Assembly: GCF_007752535.1 (NCBI RefSeq)
Contig: NZ_CP036426.1
Coordinates: 5,952,001-6,016,000, forward strand
Origin: Tautonia plasticadhaerens
Lineage (GTDB): Bacteria > Planctomycetota > Planctomycetia > Isosphaerales > Isosphaeraceae
Direction: 5' to 3'
DNA: 64,000 nt
Positions 7,991-16,769 of this stretch are shown piece by piece. The number at the start of each line of letters is the position of its first letter. Position 1 is the first letter of the stretch. Both the position numbers and the translations under genes were made by a program. The notes under the pieces are model-generated. The model was not told where the DNA came from. It did not search any database and worked only from the letters and a program-made list of their open reading frames with translations.

Positions 7991-9748
7991 ATGTATCAGA
8001 CCGGCGGCACCATCAGGGAGACGCTCCAGGCCATCCAGCAGACGAAGTTCGTCCTCCCGGCGATCCAGCGGGAGTTCGTCTGGAAGCCGGAGCAGATTGC
8101 CCGCCTCTTCGACAGCCTGATGCAGGGCTACCCCTTCGGCACGTTCCTGTACTGGAACGTCGATCGCTCGAACAGCAGCAGGTACAAGTTCTACGCCTTC
8201 GTCTGCAACTACCACGAGCGTGACAACCCCCACTGCCCGCAGCTCCCCGTGTTCCACGAGACGGACCTCAAGGCCGTCCTCGACGGCCAGCAGCGGCTCA
8301 CGGCGCTGAACATCGGCCTCTGCGGCTCGATGGCGTGGCGACTCCCCTACAAGTGGAAGAACAACCCGAACGCCTACCCGGTCCGACACCTGTACCTCGA
8401 CCTTCTGGCCGACGAGGGCGGTGCCGACGAGGGCGGGATGGAGTACCGCTTCGAGTTCCTCACCGAGGAGCGTGCCGGCTCCGCCATCCCAGGAGAGTGC
8501 TGGTTCAAGGTCGGCGACATCCTCGGGATGCAGAGCGGGCCGCCGATGCTGAGGTGGCTCAACGAGCGACTGCCGCAGGAGAGGCTGGACCGGGCCTTCT
8601 CCACGCTCGACCAGCTCTTCCAGGTCGTCCACAACCGGAACCTGATCTCGTACTACGAAGAGAAGAGCCAGAACCTCGACAAGGTGCTCAACATCTTCAT
8701 CCGCATGAACAGCGGCGGGACGGTCCTCTCGTACTCCGACCTGCTGCTGTCCATCGCCGTCGCCCAGTGGTCGGGGGACGCCCGCAAGGAGATCCACACG
8801 CTCGTCGATGAGCTGAACGACACGGGCGAGGGGTTCGCCTTCTCGCAAGACCTCGTGCTCAAGGCGGGCCTCATGCTGGCGGATATCGGCAGCGTGGGCT
8901 TCAAGGTGGAGAACTTCAGCCGGGAGAACATGCAGGCCCTCGAAGGTAAGTGGCCCGAGGTGAAGCGGTCCCTCAAGGTGGCCGTGCAGCTGCTGGCCGG
9001 CTTCGGCTTCCACGAGAAGTCGCTGCGGGCCGACAGCGCCATCCTGCCGATCGCCTACTACATCAACCGCCGAAATCTCGATGGTCACTACGTCACGAAG
9101 GGCGGCTTCGCCCACGACCGTGAGGCGATCCGCACGTGGCTGATCCGCAGCCTGCTCAAGGCGTCGGGCATCTGGGGGAGTGGTCTGGACACGCTGCTCA
9201 CCGCCATCCGGGAGGTCATCGCCGAGCACGGGCAGGACGGCTTCCCGGTGGAGAAGCTCCAGGAGGCGATGGCCAGGCGGGGCAAGTCCCTCATGTTCGG
9301 CGACGAGGAGATCGACGAACTCGTCGAGATGCGGTACGGCGACAAGCGGCTGTTCGCCCTGCTGACGCTCCTCTTCCCGTTCGTGGACGTGACGAACCAC
9401 CACTTCCACATCGATCACGTCTTCCCCCGGTCCCGCTTCACCAGGGCGAGGTTGCAGAGGGCGGGTGTGCCCGAGGGCGACATCGAGGCGTTCAAGGAGA
9501 TGGTGGACTGCCTGCCGAACCTCCAGCTGCTTGAGGGAGCGGAGAACGTCGAGAAGCAGGCCGCAATGCCGTCGGAATGGATCAGCGGGTCGCTCTCGCC
9601 GACCTCCCGGACGAACTACTGCGACAACCACCTCCTCGGCGAGCTGCCCGAGTCGATCGCCGGGTTCCGGGAGTTCTACGAGGCCCGGAGCTGTGCCCTC
9701 CGCTCCCGGATCGTGAATATCCTCGGAGCGAATGCCGCCGAGCCCTGA
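7991..9748 (+). CDS. DUF262/DUF1524 GmrSD-like nuclease
   Basis: The protein has 585 residues. The N-terminal DUF262 domain has FVLPAIQREFVW and the diagnostic nucleotide-binding motif LDGQQRLTAL (about residues 98-107). The C-terminal DUF1524-type HNH nuclease is seen as HIDHVFPRSRF followed by NLQLLEG. This is the architecture of fused GmrSD, a type IV restriction enzyme of modified DNA, and of several anti-phage proteins such as BrxU and SspE relatives. It lies 73 bp after the hypothetical gene downstream of drmC. A type IV nuclease here would complement a DISARM system that attacks unmodified DNA. The substrate is not deducible from sequence. Confidence 0.8.
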   Translation: MYQTGGTIRETLQAIQQTKFVLPAIQREFVWKPEQIARLFDSLMQGYPFGTFLYWNVDRSNSSRYKFYAFVCNYHERDNPHCPQLPVFHETDLKAVLDGQQRLTALNIGLCGSMAWRLPYKWKNNPNAYPVRHLYLDLLADEGGADEGGMEYRFEFLTEERAGSAIPGECWFKVGDILGMQSGPPMLRWLNERLPQERLDRAFSTLDQLFQVVHNRNLISYYEEKSQNLDKVLNIFIRMNSGGTVLSYSDLLLSIAVAQWSGDARKEIHTLVDELNDTGEGFAFSQDLVLKAGLMLADIGSVGFKVENFSRENMQALEGKWPEVKRSLKVAVQLLAGFGFHEKSLRADSAILPIAYYINRRNLDGHYVTKGGFAHDREAIRTWLIRSLLKASGIWGSGLDTLLTAIREVIAEHGQDGFPVEKLQEAMARRGKSLMFGDEEIDELVEMRYGDKRLFALLTLLFPFVDVTNHHFHIDHVFPRSRFTRARLQRAGVPEGDIEAFKEMVDCLPNLQLLEGAENVEKQAAMPSEWISGSLSPTSRTNYCDNHLLGELPESIAGFREFYEARSCALRSRIVNILGANAAEP

Positions 9749-10041
9749 TCTCGATGCCCGGAGCCAGCCATACCTTCTGGTCCGTGGTGACCCGCCGATC
9801 GGACCGGTCAAGATATACCGTCGCTGGCCCGAGGCATTTGTTTCAAGTTTGCACGAAGTGTAGACTGCATGGCCGCATCACGCTCGATCCGGGATGAGGG
9901 CGTCAGGGATCGGGATTGATCCCCGACCACCGCTCCTTGAGGGACGCACAGGACGGCGATCGTGATGTAAGCCGAACATCCATCTTTAATTGCTAGATTC
10001 GGTGTTGTTGTTCAACTCCCGGTCGGCGAGGAATTCTCTCT
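9749..10041. other. intergenic region before parA-like gene
   Basis: This is 293 bp with no supported gene. It is locally AT-richer towards the end (about 9978-10012), as expected for a promoter of the ParA-like gene. No confident -35/-10 pair or operator was recognised. Confidence 0.4.
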
Positions 10042-10938
10042 ATGCCTCCCATCGTCGTGAGCCTGATCAATCTCAAGGGCGGCGTGGGCAAGACCACGAC
10101 GACCGTCCAACTGGCCGAGTGCCTGGTGTCCGAGTACGGCAAGCGGGTCTTGGTCATCGACCTGGACCCGCAGACCAATGCGACGATATCACTGATCGAG
10201 GAAGAGCGCTGGGAGGAACTCGACGACCAGGGCCTCACGATCTTCCAGCTGTTCCAGGACAAACTCGACGGCACGAGTGTTTTCGACATCCGCAGGGCGA
10301 TCCAGAGAGGGGTCTCGAATCTCGGCCTCGACGGCCTCAGCCTCCTGCCATCCAGCATCCGACTGATCAACGTCCAGGATCGCATGAGTGAGATCCCGGT
10401 GAAGCTGGGGTATGCGATCACCCCGATGGAGGTGCTCAAGGCGGCCATACACGATGTCCCAGGACAATTCGACTACGTGCTGATCGACTGCCCCCCGAAT
10501 CTCGGATTCATCACCCGAAACGGGATCGAGATCAGCGATTACTTCTTCATTCCGACGATCCCCGACACTCTCTCGACCTACGGCATCCCCCAGATCGTCA
10601 AGTCGATCGAGCAATTCAGCAGGGAGCGTCCGCTGCTCAAGATCCGTTGCCTCGGCTTGGTCGTGACCAAGTTCTATTCCCGGTCGGAGGCCCATGTCCG
10701 AGGAATCAACAACCTGCCGGCCCGGTTCACGAGGGTATTCGCCAAACTGGGCCTCCCCCCGGCCCCCATCTTCAAGACCGTCATCCCGCTCGCCAACACG
10801 TTTGCCGACGTTCCCCTCACCGACAATAAGCCGAAGAGCTTCAAAGAGAAGTATGGCCGGTCGAGGTCGGGAGACCGCTACCTCTACCAGTACGTCATCG
10901 ACCTGACGAAGGAGTTCATGGATCATGCGGGGCGATGA
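10042..10938 (+). CDS. ParA/Soj family partition-type ATPase
   Basis: The 298-residue protein has a deviant Walker A, NLKGGVGKTTT, with signature lysine K12 and catalytic K17. It also has the LVIDLDPQTNAT motif and the ParA Walker B YVLIDCPPNLG. ParA ATPases bind DNA non-specifically and move or position cargo with a partner protein. No parB-like gene follows. Instead an overlapping small acidic-tailed gene (10925) is a candidate partner. ParA-like ATPases also occur in defence islands and integrative elements. Which role applies here is open. Confidence 0.8.
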   Translation: MPPIVVSLINLKGGVGKTTTTVQLAECLVSEYGKRVLVIDLDPQTNATISLIEEERWEELDDQGLTIFQLFQDKLDGTSVFDIRRAIQRGVSNLGLDGLSLLPSSIRLINVQDRMSEIPVKLGYAITPMEVLKAAIHDVPGQFDYVLIDCPPNLGFITRNGIEISDYFFIPTIPDTLSTYGIPQIVKSIEQFSRERPLLKIRCLGLVVTKFYSRSEAHVRGINNLPARFTRVFAKLGLPPAPIFKTVIPLANTFADVPLTDNKPKSFKEKYGRSRSGDRYLYQYVIDLTKEFMDHAGR

Positions 10939-11494
10939 TCGGGAGACCCTGAAGGCCCTGGAGATGAAGCTGGGCGCCTTGGTCCGCTGCGTGGTGAAGA
11001 AGGCCCAGGACGATCCGCAGTTCGCCGAGCAATTACAGGAGATCCTCCTCTCCGACAAGCTCAAGGCGGGCCTCAAGGAGAGGAAGCCCGCCGAGACGAA
11101 GCCCACGTTCAACCCCGTCTCGCAGCTGCAGGCACATGGACGTGACGGCTTGATTCGCATGCTGGACGGCATGCCGACATCAGATTTGTCGGGCGTCGTT
11201 CGTTTACAGCGAATCATCAAAGGTAAAGCGGCCAAGTCCCTGGACCGATCGGCGCTCATCGAGGCGATTGTCGCCTATTCGGAGAGGTCGCTCAGCCAAG
11301 GATCGGCATTTCTGAGAGACAGGGGAGGTGAAGGAGCAGCTGGTTCGGATGATCCGGCGACGGAGGCGTCCGAGATGCTTGGCAAGGGCGGCATGCCCGA
11401 GGTCGGGCCGCATGCCGAACGACAGCCAGGCAGAACTGAGCCTTCGGCCGAATCGCCATCGGTGGACTCCGCTGCTGAATCAGACAAGGACTAA
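10925..11494 (+). CDS. hypothetical partner of the ParA-like ATPase
   Basis: This 189-residue protein starts inside the end of the ParA-like gene (14-bp overlap), which suggests translational coupling and a functional pair. The N-terminal ~130 residues are charged and helical (VKKAQDDPQFAEQLQEILL; DRSALIEAIVAYSERSL). The last ~60 residues are low-complexity and rich in Glu, Ser, Ala and Pro. There are no membrane segments and no recognised domain. Confidence 0.6.
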   Translation: MRGDDRETLKALEMKLGALVRCVVKKAQDDPQFAEQLQEILLSDKLKAGLKERKPAETKPTFNPVSQLQAHGRDGLIRMLDGMPTSDLSGVVRLQRIIKGKAAKSLDRSALIEAIVAYSERSLSQGSAFLRDRGGEGAAGSDDPATEASEMLGKGGMPEVGPHAERQPGRTEPSAESPSVDSAAESDKD

Positions 11495-11506
11495 CTCGAC
11501 ACCGAC

Positions 11507-11701
11507 GTGAAGCGACACGGCTTTGGAGGGCGATGGAACTACCTCGCCCGGTGGTGCTTCCTAGACAAGCGGAGTTCGAGGCGCCGCTGGTGGGACTACG
11601 TGACGACCAGGGTCGTCGGGGACATCCCGGCGAGGGAGATCAGGCTCAAGGCGGTCCGGGAGAGCCTCGAAGCCGAGACGGGGCGCCTGGGCCTCGGCTG
11701 A
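11507..11701 (+). CDS. small basic protein
   Basis: A 64-residue Arg/Trp-rich protein starts at GTG 11507, 13 bp after the previous stop on the same strand. It reads as a plausible small DNA- or RNA-binding protein (WNYLARWCFLDKRSSRRRWW). No family was recognised. It is weakly supported because it is short and has no clear ribosome site. Confidence 0.35.
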   Translation: MKRHGFGGRWNYLARWCFLDKRSSRRRWWDYVTTRVVGDIPAREIRLKAVRESLEAETGRLGLG

Positions 11702-11731
11702 GGGATCGCCCCAGGAGATCGTGAGGGATCG

Positions 11732-12544
11732 ATGCGAGACGACTTCACGAGGCCAACGATCGAGACCCTCGCAAAGCGGGTCGGGCAACGTTGCTCGAAC
11801 CCCTCGTGCCGGAAGGCGACGAGCGGCCCGCACAGCGAGCCGTCGAGGTCGGTCCTCGTCGGCGTGGCGGCCCACATCACCGCAGCCTCCGCCGGCGGTC
11901 CCCGATACGATCCTTTGATGAGTTCGGATGACCGAAAGGGAATCAGGAACGGCATCTGGCTCTGCCAGTCCTGCGCCAAGCTCGTGGACAACGACGAGGG
12001 GAGATACACGAAGAGCCTGCTCCTCCGGTGGAGGCGGGACGCCGAGCAGGAGGCCCTCCAAGAGATCGAATCCACTTCGGGCGGGAGGAGCCCCTCCGAC
12101 CTTGACGCCCTGAAAGAGTACAGCGCCCAGTTCGACCGGGCGGCGCTACAGGATGCGCTGAAGAGCTGCGGGAGCTACAAGAAGTTCGCCGAGTCGCTGG
12201 GCGATCTGATCAGCCTCCTGAACACGGGGACTGTCCAGGGTCGGACGCTGACCAAGCGGCGGGCCGACTTCACCGATCCTGCGTGGCGGATGCTGCTCGA
12301 AGCCCTGTACCACGAGTTGAGGAATCTGCGTGGTCTCTATACCTCACTCGTCAGATTCGGGGAGATCGACGAGGAGAGATGCACCTGCGGGTTCAGGCAG
12401 CACACGATGTACCATGACTTCGAGGCGAGGAAGCAGGCGGTGACCGACCGACTCAACGCCGTCTTGGCCGAGGCCGACCTCCCGGCAATCAAGGGCGTGT
12501 GGAGCGGTGCGACGGCGATTCCGTGGAAGCCGAAGTCCCAATGA
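11732..12544 (+). CDS. HNH-like zinc-binding protein
   Basis: The 270-residue protein has an N-terminal CSNPSC pair, AAHITAASAGGPRYD, and a second pair in GIWLCQSCAKLVDND. This is the pattern of an HNH-type nuclease fold often annotated next to restriction or abortive-infection genes. The C-terminal 150 residues are helical (HELRNLRGLYTSLVRFGEID) with a CTCGF motif and no known domain. It follows the ParA-like cluster on the same strand. Catalytic activity is likely but not proven, because the central His/Asn positions are only approximately matched. Confidence 0.65.
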   Translation: MRDDFTRPTIETLAKRVGQRCSNPSCRKATSGPHSEPSRSVLVGVAAHITAASAGGPRYDPLMSSDDRKGIRNGIWLCQSCAKLVDNDEGRYTKSLLLRWRRDAEQEALQEIESTSGGRSPSDLDALKEYSAQFDRAALQDALKSCGSYKKFAESLGDLISLLNTGTVQGRTLTKRRADFTDPAWRMLLEALYHELRNLRGLYTSLVRFGEIDEERCTCGFRQHTMYHDFEARKQAVTDRLNAVLAEADLPAIKGVWSGATAIPWKPKSQ

Positions 12545-12560
12545 ACTGGGAAGGTGGACC

Positions 12561-12911
12561 ATGGCGAAAACCAAGTCGAAGCCGCCGTCCCCCTTCGCCG
12601 GTCGCTGGCGGATCACCTCGATGAGCGCCTGGGATCAGGACTTCGTTGACGAGGAGGAAGAGGGCTACTTCGAGTTCGACGGCGAAGGGAGCGGCGAGTT
12701 CCACTTCGGCTATGTCCACGGGAGCATGGACTGCCGACCGGGGACACGGGAGGGCAAGCCGGCCCTCGAATGCACCTGGGACGGCAACGACGAGATGGAC
12801 CCGGCGCAGGGGCGGGGCTGGGCCGTGGCGAGCGGCGACGAACTCCACGGGATGATCGTCTTCCACAGCGGCGACGAATCGGAATTCCGGGCGACCAGGA
12901 AGGGACGCTGA
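12561..12911 (+). CDS. hypothetical acidic beta-barrel-like protein
   Basis: The 116-residue protein starts at ATG 12561, 16 bp after the HNH-like gene. It contains FAGRWRITSMSAWDQDF, an acidic DEEEEGYFEFDGEGSGEF stretch and alternating short strands such as HGMIVFHSGDESEF, which resembles a small ligand-binding barrel. It is a conserved-looking hypothetical protein with no assigned function. Confidence 0.6.
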   Translation: MAKTKSKPPSPFAGRWRITSMSAWDQDFVDEEEEGYFEFDGEGSGEFHFGYVHGSMDCRPGTREGKPALECTWDGNDEMDPAQGRGWAVASGDELHGMIVFHSGDESEFRATRKGR

Positions 12912-12974
12912 CCCGTGACGACGGCCATCGGATGCTAGGGAGCACAAGCCCGAGGGATGATCCTGGAGGAAGTG

Positions 12975-13676
12975 GTGGCGAACGATCAAGGAAAGGATGG
13001 CCGAACTTGCCTACCAGGACCGACCCCGAATTCCGTGCGGGCCTCCGACGGGAGGGTTGTGACCGTGCCGGAGGGCTGGGTTTTCCTGCCGCCAGGGGAC
13101 GCCGGGCTCACCCGCCGGGTCAAGGCCGCCGGGGACCACTGGGTCGTGCAGGAGAAGGTGGGCCGCAGGATGTTCTACAGGGGCGTCTGGGCGTCGTCGG
13201 CGACGATCGATCGGATTCGTGCCGAACTGGAGGCCGAGCGTTCAACCGAGGGCTACGCCAAGCGGAAGGAGGCGGCCTCACGTCGCCGAGAGGTGGACCA
13301 GGCCGGGTACGTTGAGGATTTCCACGGGGCGGTGCTTGCGTTCCTCGCCTTCCACCCTGGTCACGCCGACCTGGCCGACCGCCTCGCACGGGCGGTCACT
13401 GAGCACGCCACGCCGGTCGGCAGCGGCACGGTCTCCCGGACGGAGCGAATCCCCGTCGAGCAGAGGGCCGAGGCCGCCGTGATCGCCTGGATGCGGCACC
13501 GGACCACCGGCTACGACGGCATGGCGATCCCCACGGTCAAGGGGAAGCGGCGGGAGGTCCGCCGGATGCTCGCCCGGCGGTCGCAGGAGTTGTTGCAGCG
13601 GTATCGCCGGGGAGAGCCGGTCGGGGTTGACTGCCCGCTGAAGAAGGCGCTGGTGCCGAGGGCGGGAGCCGGATGA
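12975..13676 (+). CDS. DUF2293-containing protein
   Basis: The C-terminal half matches DUF2293: TERIPVEQRAEAAVIAWMRHR, then TTGYDGMAIPTVKGKRREVRRML, and a basic helix ending LLQRYR. The N-terminal part has a beta-rich segment (VTVPEGWVFLPPGDAGLTRRVK). GTG 12975 is preferred over ATG 12957 because GGAGG sits about 5 bases upstream of it. DUF2293 proteins are uncharacterised, and a nucleic-acid role is suggested by the basic end. Confidence 0.7.
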   Translation: MANDQGKDGRTCLPGPTPNSVRASDGRVVTVPEGWVFLPPGDAGLTRRVKAAGDHWVVQEKVGRRMFYRGVWASSATIDRIRAELEAERSTEGYAKRKEAASRRREVDQAGYVEDFHGAVLAFLAFHPGHADLADRLARAVTEHATPVGSGTVSRTERIPVEQRAEAAVIAWMRHRTTGYDGMAIPTVKGKRREVRRMLARRSQELLQRYRRGEPVGVDCPLKKALVPRAGAG

Positions 13677-13677
13677 G

Positions 13678-14022
13678 ATGAAGGGGGCTGAGATGGCGGC
13701 CGACCGCTTCGAGCAGCAGATCCTCGACCGCCTGTCGGGCCTCGGAGAGGTCACCGCCCGGCCCTTGTTCGGGGGCCACGGCCTGTACTGGCGGGACACG
13801 ATCTTCGCCATCGCCTACGGGGGTCGGCTCTACCTGAAGGTGGACGAGGGCTCCAAGGGCGACTACCTGGCCAGGGGCATGGGGCCGTTCCGCCCCAACG
13901 AGCGGCAGACCTTGAAGTCCTACTACGAGGTGCCGCTCCAGGTGCTCGCCGACCCCGAGGCCCTGCTATCATGGGCCAAGGAGACGATCCGGGCCGGGCA
14001 ATCCTCGTCGAGGCCAGGTTAA
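13678..14022 (+). CDS. TfoX N-terminal domain protein
   Basis: The 114-residue protein matches the TfoX N-terminal family: VTARPLFGGHGLYWRDTIFAI, YLKVDEGSKGDY and the YYEVPLQVLADPEALLSWA end. Proteins with only this domain are small and not known competence regulators. The start follows the previous stop by one base; an internal ATG at 13693 with GGGGG upstream is an alternative start. Confidence 0.75.
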   Translation: MKGAEMAADRFEQQILDRLSGLGEVTARPLFGGHGLYWRDTIFAIAYGGRLYLKVDEGSKGDYLARGMGPFRPNERQTLKSYYEVPLQVLADPEALLSWAKETIRAGQSSSRPG

Positions 14023-14100
14023 GGGCGGTCGCTCGTCTTGTACCTCCCGAGCGGTTGGGGCGGGCCTCGGCGGCCTCTCAGGATCACCAGGAGTGACTCG

Positions 14101-15090
14101 ATGGCCCGGAAGAAGCCCAGCAGCCCCGGTGATCCGCCCCCCGCAAGTATGACCGACGCCGCCGGCATGCTGGCAACCTTCGCAGCGGGCGTCCTGGCGC
14201 AGCCGGAGAGCCGCTCCCTTGCGGCCGACCTGAAGCTCGGCCGCTCCGAGCGGGCCGTCATCGCCGGGGCTCCCGGCCTGGATGTGGGCTTGAAGGAGCA
14301 GCTGGACATCCCCTCGACCGCCACGAAATCGATCCCCTTCACGATGGACGAGCTGGCCCGCATCTGCCTGGCCCTGTCCGAGGCCCTGCTCGACGCCGAG
14401 GGCCGGGACGCCGTGAAGCTGCTGAAGGTGACCGGCAAGGTCACCGACCGGCTGAACCAGGCCATCGACGAAGTGGAGCAGGCCGGGAAGCCCCAACGGG
14501 CCGCCCCGAAGTCACAGAGGACCACGCCGAAGTCACAGGCTGCCAAGGCGGCGGGCTCCGTCTACCAGCTGAAGGTCACCCTCAAGGACATCCGGCCGCC
14601 GGTTTGGCGGCGGTTGCTTGTCCCCGACTGCTCGCTGTCCATGCTCCACGAGGTCATCCAGGTGGCGATGGGCTGGGAGAACTACCACCTCTACGACTTC
14701 GAGGTCGGCGGCGAGCATTACACCGACCCCAGGGGGATGGCCGACCTGGACATGGAGGACGCCAGCAGGGCGAGGCTCGGCCAAGTCGCCCCGGAGGCGA
14801 AGGCGAAGCTCCGCTACACCTACGACTTCGGCGACAACTGGCAGCACGAGGTGCTCGTCGAGAAGGTCGTGTCGCCGGAGGAGGGGATGACTTACCCGGC
14901 CTGCATCGACGGCAAGCGGGCCTGCCCGCCGGAGGACTTGGGCGGGCCGTGGGGCTACATGGAGTTCGCCGAGGCCATCCGAGACCCCGAGCACGAGCAG
15001 CACGAGGAGTTCCTGGAGTGGCGGGGGGAGTTCGACCCCGAGGCGTTCGACCCCGACGCCGTGAACAAGAACCTCCGGCGGCTGCGATAG
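14101..15090 (+). CDS. plasmid pRiA4b Orf3-like protein
   Basis: The protein has 329 residues. The C-terminal ~180 residues show the pRiA4b Orf3-like (IS1096 TnpR-like) fold: YQLKVTLKDIRPPVWRRLLV, MGWENYHLYDFEVGGEHY, YTYDFGDNWQHEV and PEDLGGPWGY. This family is common in accessory DNA and has no settled function. The N-terminal ~140 residues are helical and specific to this protein. ATG 14101 is chosen because the upstream extension lacks similarity to the domain. Confidence 0.75.
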   Translation: MARKKPSSPGDPPPASMTDAAGMLATFAAGVLAQPESRSLAADLKLGRSERAVIAGAPGLDVGLKEQLDIPSTATKSIPFTMDELARICLALSEALLDAEGRDAVKLLKVTGKVTDRLNQAIDEVEQAGKPQRAAPKSQRTTPKSQAAKAAGSVYQLKVTLKDIRPPVWRRLLVPDCSLSMLHEVIQVAMGWENYHLYDFEVGGEHYTDPRGMADLDMEDASRARLGQVAPEAKAKLRYTYDFGDNWQHEVLVEKVVSPEEGMTYPACIDGKRACPPEDLGGPWGYMEFAEAIRDPEHEQHEEFLEWRGEFDPEAFDPDAVNKNLRRLR

Positions 15091-15290
15091 CGAACCGCCC
15101 GTCACAAAGGAGCACCCAGAGGCCCGCCGGCTCCCCCGAGAACGAGGTGATCAGCCGGGCAATCACCGTTGTCGGAACAGCCAGCGGAGAGCCGTGACGC
15201 CGGTCGGGGCAGGCTACGACTCGATCCCCGCCGTGCAGGGGCCTCCTCATCGGCGGGCACGAAGACCACGGCTGCAACCGACACGTCGCA

Positions 15291-15860
15291 TCAAAGGACC
15301 ATGCCGGGATCGATCGCATCGAGCGTCCACACGAGTTCTCCCAGCAGCCGGAACTGGCTGTCGATTTCGTGTGCTTCCTGGGCTACATCTCGTCCGTCAA
15401 ACAACAGCATTAAATAATGCGTACACGTGGCTTTCCTCAGTTCGTCTTCTGTAATAAGGAGGTATCCGGCCAGAGTCCTCATCATGTCAGCGAGTTTGTC
15501 TTTCAAGGACTGGACCGAGCCGATCAATTGTTGACGATCAGAAGCAAGGTCTCCTCCACTCCCGGCAGGGTCACAGAGCTGCGGCCGGTCCCGAGTTGGG
15601 AGACCGTTGGAGTCCCCGAGTGTGGCCCAGAGATCGATCCCCTGCTGCACCCTCATCCTGGCCTCACGCCTCGATGAGAATGACCCGGCGACACGGGACC
15701 AATGGCCTGGGCCATCCTGAACGATGAGGCACCAGCCCTCCTCGTCTCGGACGATCTGGACCTTGGCCAGCGGGTCGCTTGCCGGGCAGTCGCACTGATT
15801 CCACGGCTCGCCGAACTCGGGGCCGGGGGAGTGGGTGGCGTTGCTGAATTTGCACGTCAT
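15291..15860 (-). CDS. hypothetical protein
   Basis: A 189-residue protein starts at the ATG at 15860, which gives MTCKFSNATHS. The open frame extends further upstream but reads as non-coding. The body looks protein-like (WCLIVQDGPGHWSRVAGSF; HYLMLLFDGRDVAQEAHEID), with a helical middle. There is no recognised domain. It is the first minus-strand gene after a run of plus-strand genes, and its base composition is lower in GC than its neighbours. Confidence 0.5.
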   Translation of the reverse strand: MTCKFSNATHSPGPEFGEPWNQCDCPASDPLAKVQIVRDEEGWCLIVQDGPGHWSRVAGSFSSRREARMRVQQGIDLWATLGDSNGLPTRDRPQLCDPAGSGGDLASDRQQLIGSVQSLKDKLADMMRTLAGYLLITEDELRKATCTHYLMLLFDGRDVAQEAHEIDSQFRLLGELVWTLDAIDPGMVL

Positions 15861-16183
15861 GTTGATTGCCTTCCTTGGCCTTTGTTGTGCCGCCTTCCTG
15901 GGCAGCCGACCTATTCTAATATCGAAAAACTTACAATACAATAACTGCATAAATTTTGACGAAACCCCACATGGTGTGTCCATGTCGGGATCGCCCGTTC
16001 GACGATCCGAGAGGTTGCCCTTCCGGGTGATATCCGCCTCGCAATCCTCCATCCGTCACCAGCCGACCAGATCGAGCCCCCATGGACATCTCCATCGTCA
16101 CCGCCCGGCGAGGTGCAGGTGGAGTACCACGATTCCATTTGCGAACTGAAAGTGGAATACTCCATCAGTCCTCCCCCTCAACA

Positions 16184-16584
16184 TCAACGTCCGGCTTGAG
16201 AGACCGGCGCCCGCAGCGGCATCGGCCATCTCCCCTGGGCGAGCGTCCTGGCGTGCCTCGACGCCTCACCGACCATGGAGAACCCGACGACCCTTCTGTC
16301 GTCCACGAAGACGTAGGCAATACGCCCAGCAGGCCCGGCCTGCGGCTGCCGTCGATCTCCCTGGGCAGCCGTGCCAGGTACTTGGCGATGCCCAGCCGCT
16401 CGGCAAGCTCCGGCGGCATCACGGTGTCGGGCGGGAAGTAGACGACCCGATCGCCGGGCTTCAGGGCCAACGCCTTCTGGACGATGACCTGCCATCCCTT
16501 CACCGTGACGAACTCCAGGGCATCGGCGTTGGGGTGCGGGTGGACGGCCTTGACCTCGCAGACCTCGACGACCAGCGTGCTCAT
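16184..16584 (-). pseudogene. Truncated, frameshifted Rnl5-type RNA ligase
   Basis: The first ~83 residues match the N-terminal OB-fold of DRB0094-type RNA ligases (EVCEVKAVHPHPNADALE, KPGDRVVYFPPDTVMP, YLARLPREIDGSRR). After that the frame is lost. A second frame continues with a ligase-like GRIAYVFVDDRRVVGFSMVGE until the stop at 16184. The catalytic lysine domain is absent, so this is a remnant that cannot ligate RNA. Family lengths are usually above 300 residues. Confidence 0.65.
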
Positions 16585-16769
16585 CGGCTCCGTGCCTCCT
16601 CGTCCGGGCGATGCGGGACTCCTCCCATCGGAGGCGTCATGCGGCGGATCGGTTCGGGGTCGTCCGGGGTGAACGGACGCCGGTCGTGGTATCCTACCGA
16701 TCCGTCCGGGATCACGGGACCGATGACGGCTCCCGTCCCAGACGAGCCGAAGCTACGAGAGGCGGATTC

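Noticed and set aside
7964-9811. Minus-strand open frame opposite the DUF262 gene
   Set aside because: Shadow frame with no motif; the plus strand has DGQQR and HNH motifs.
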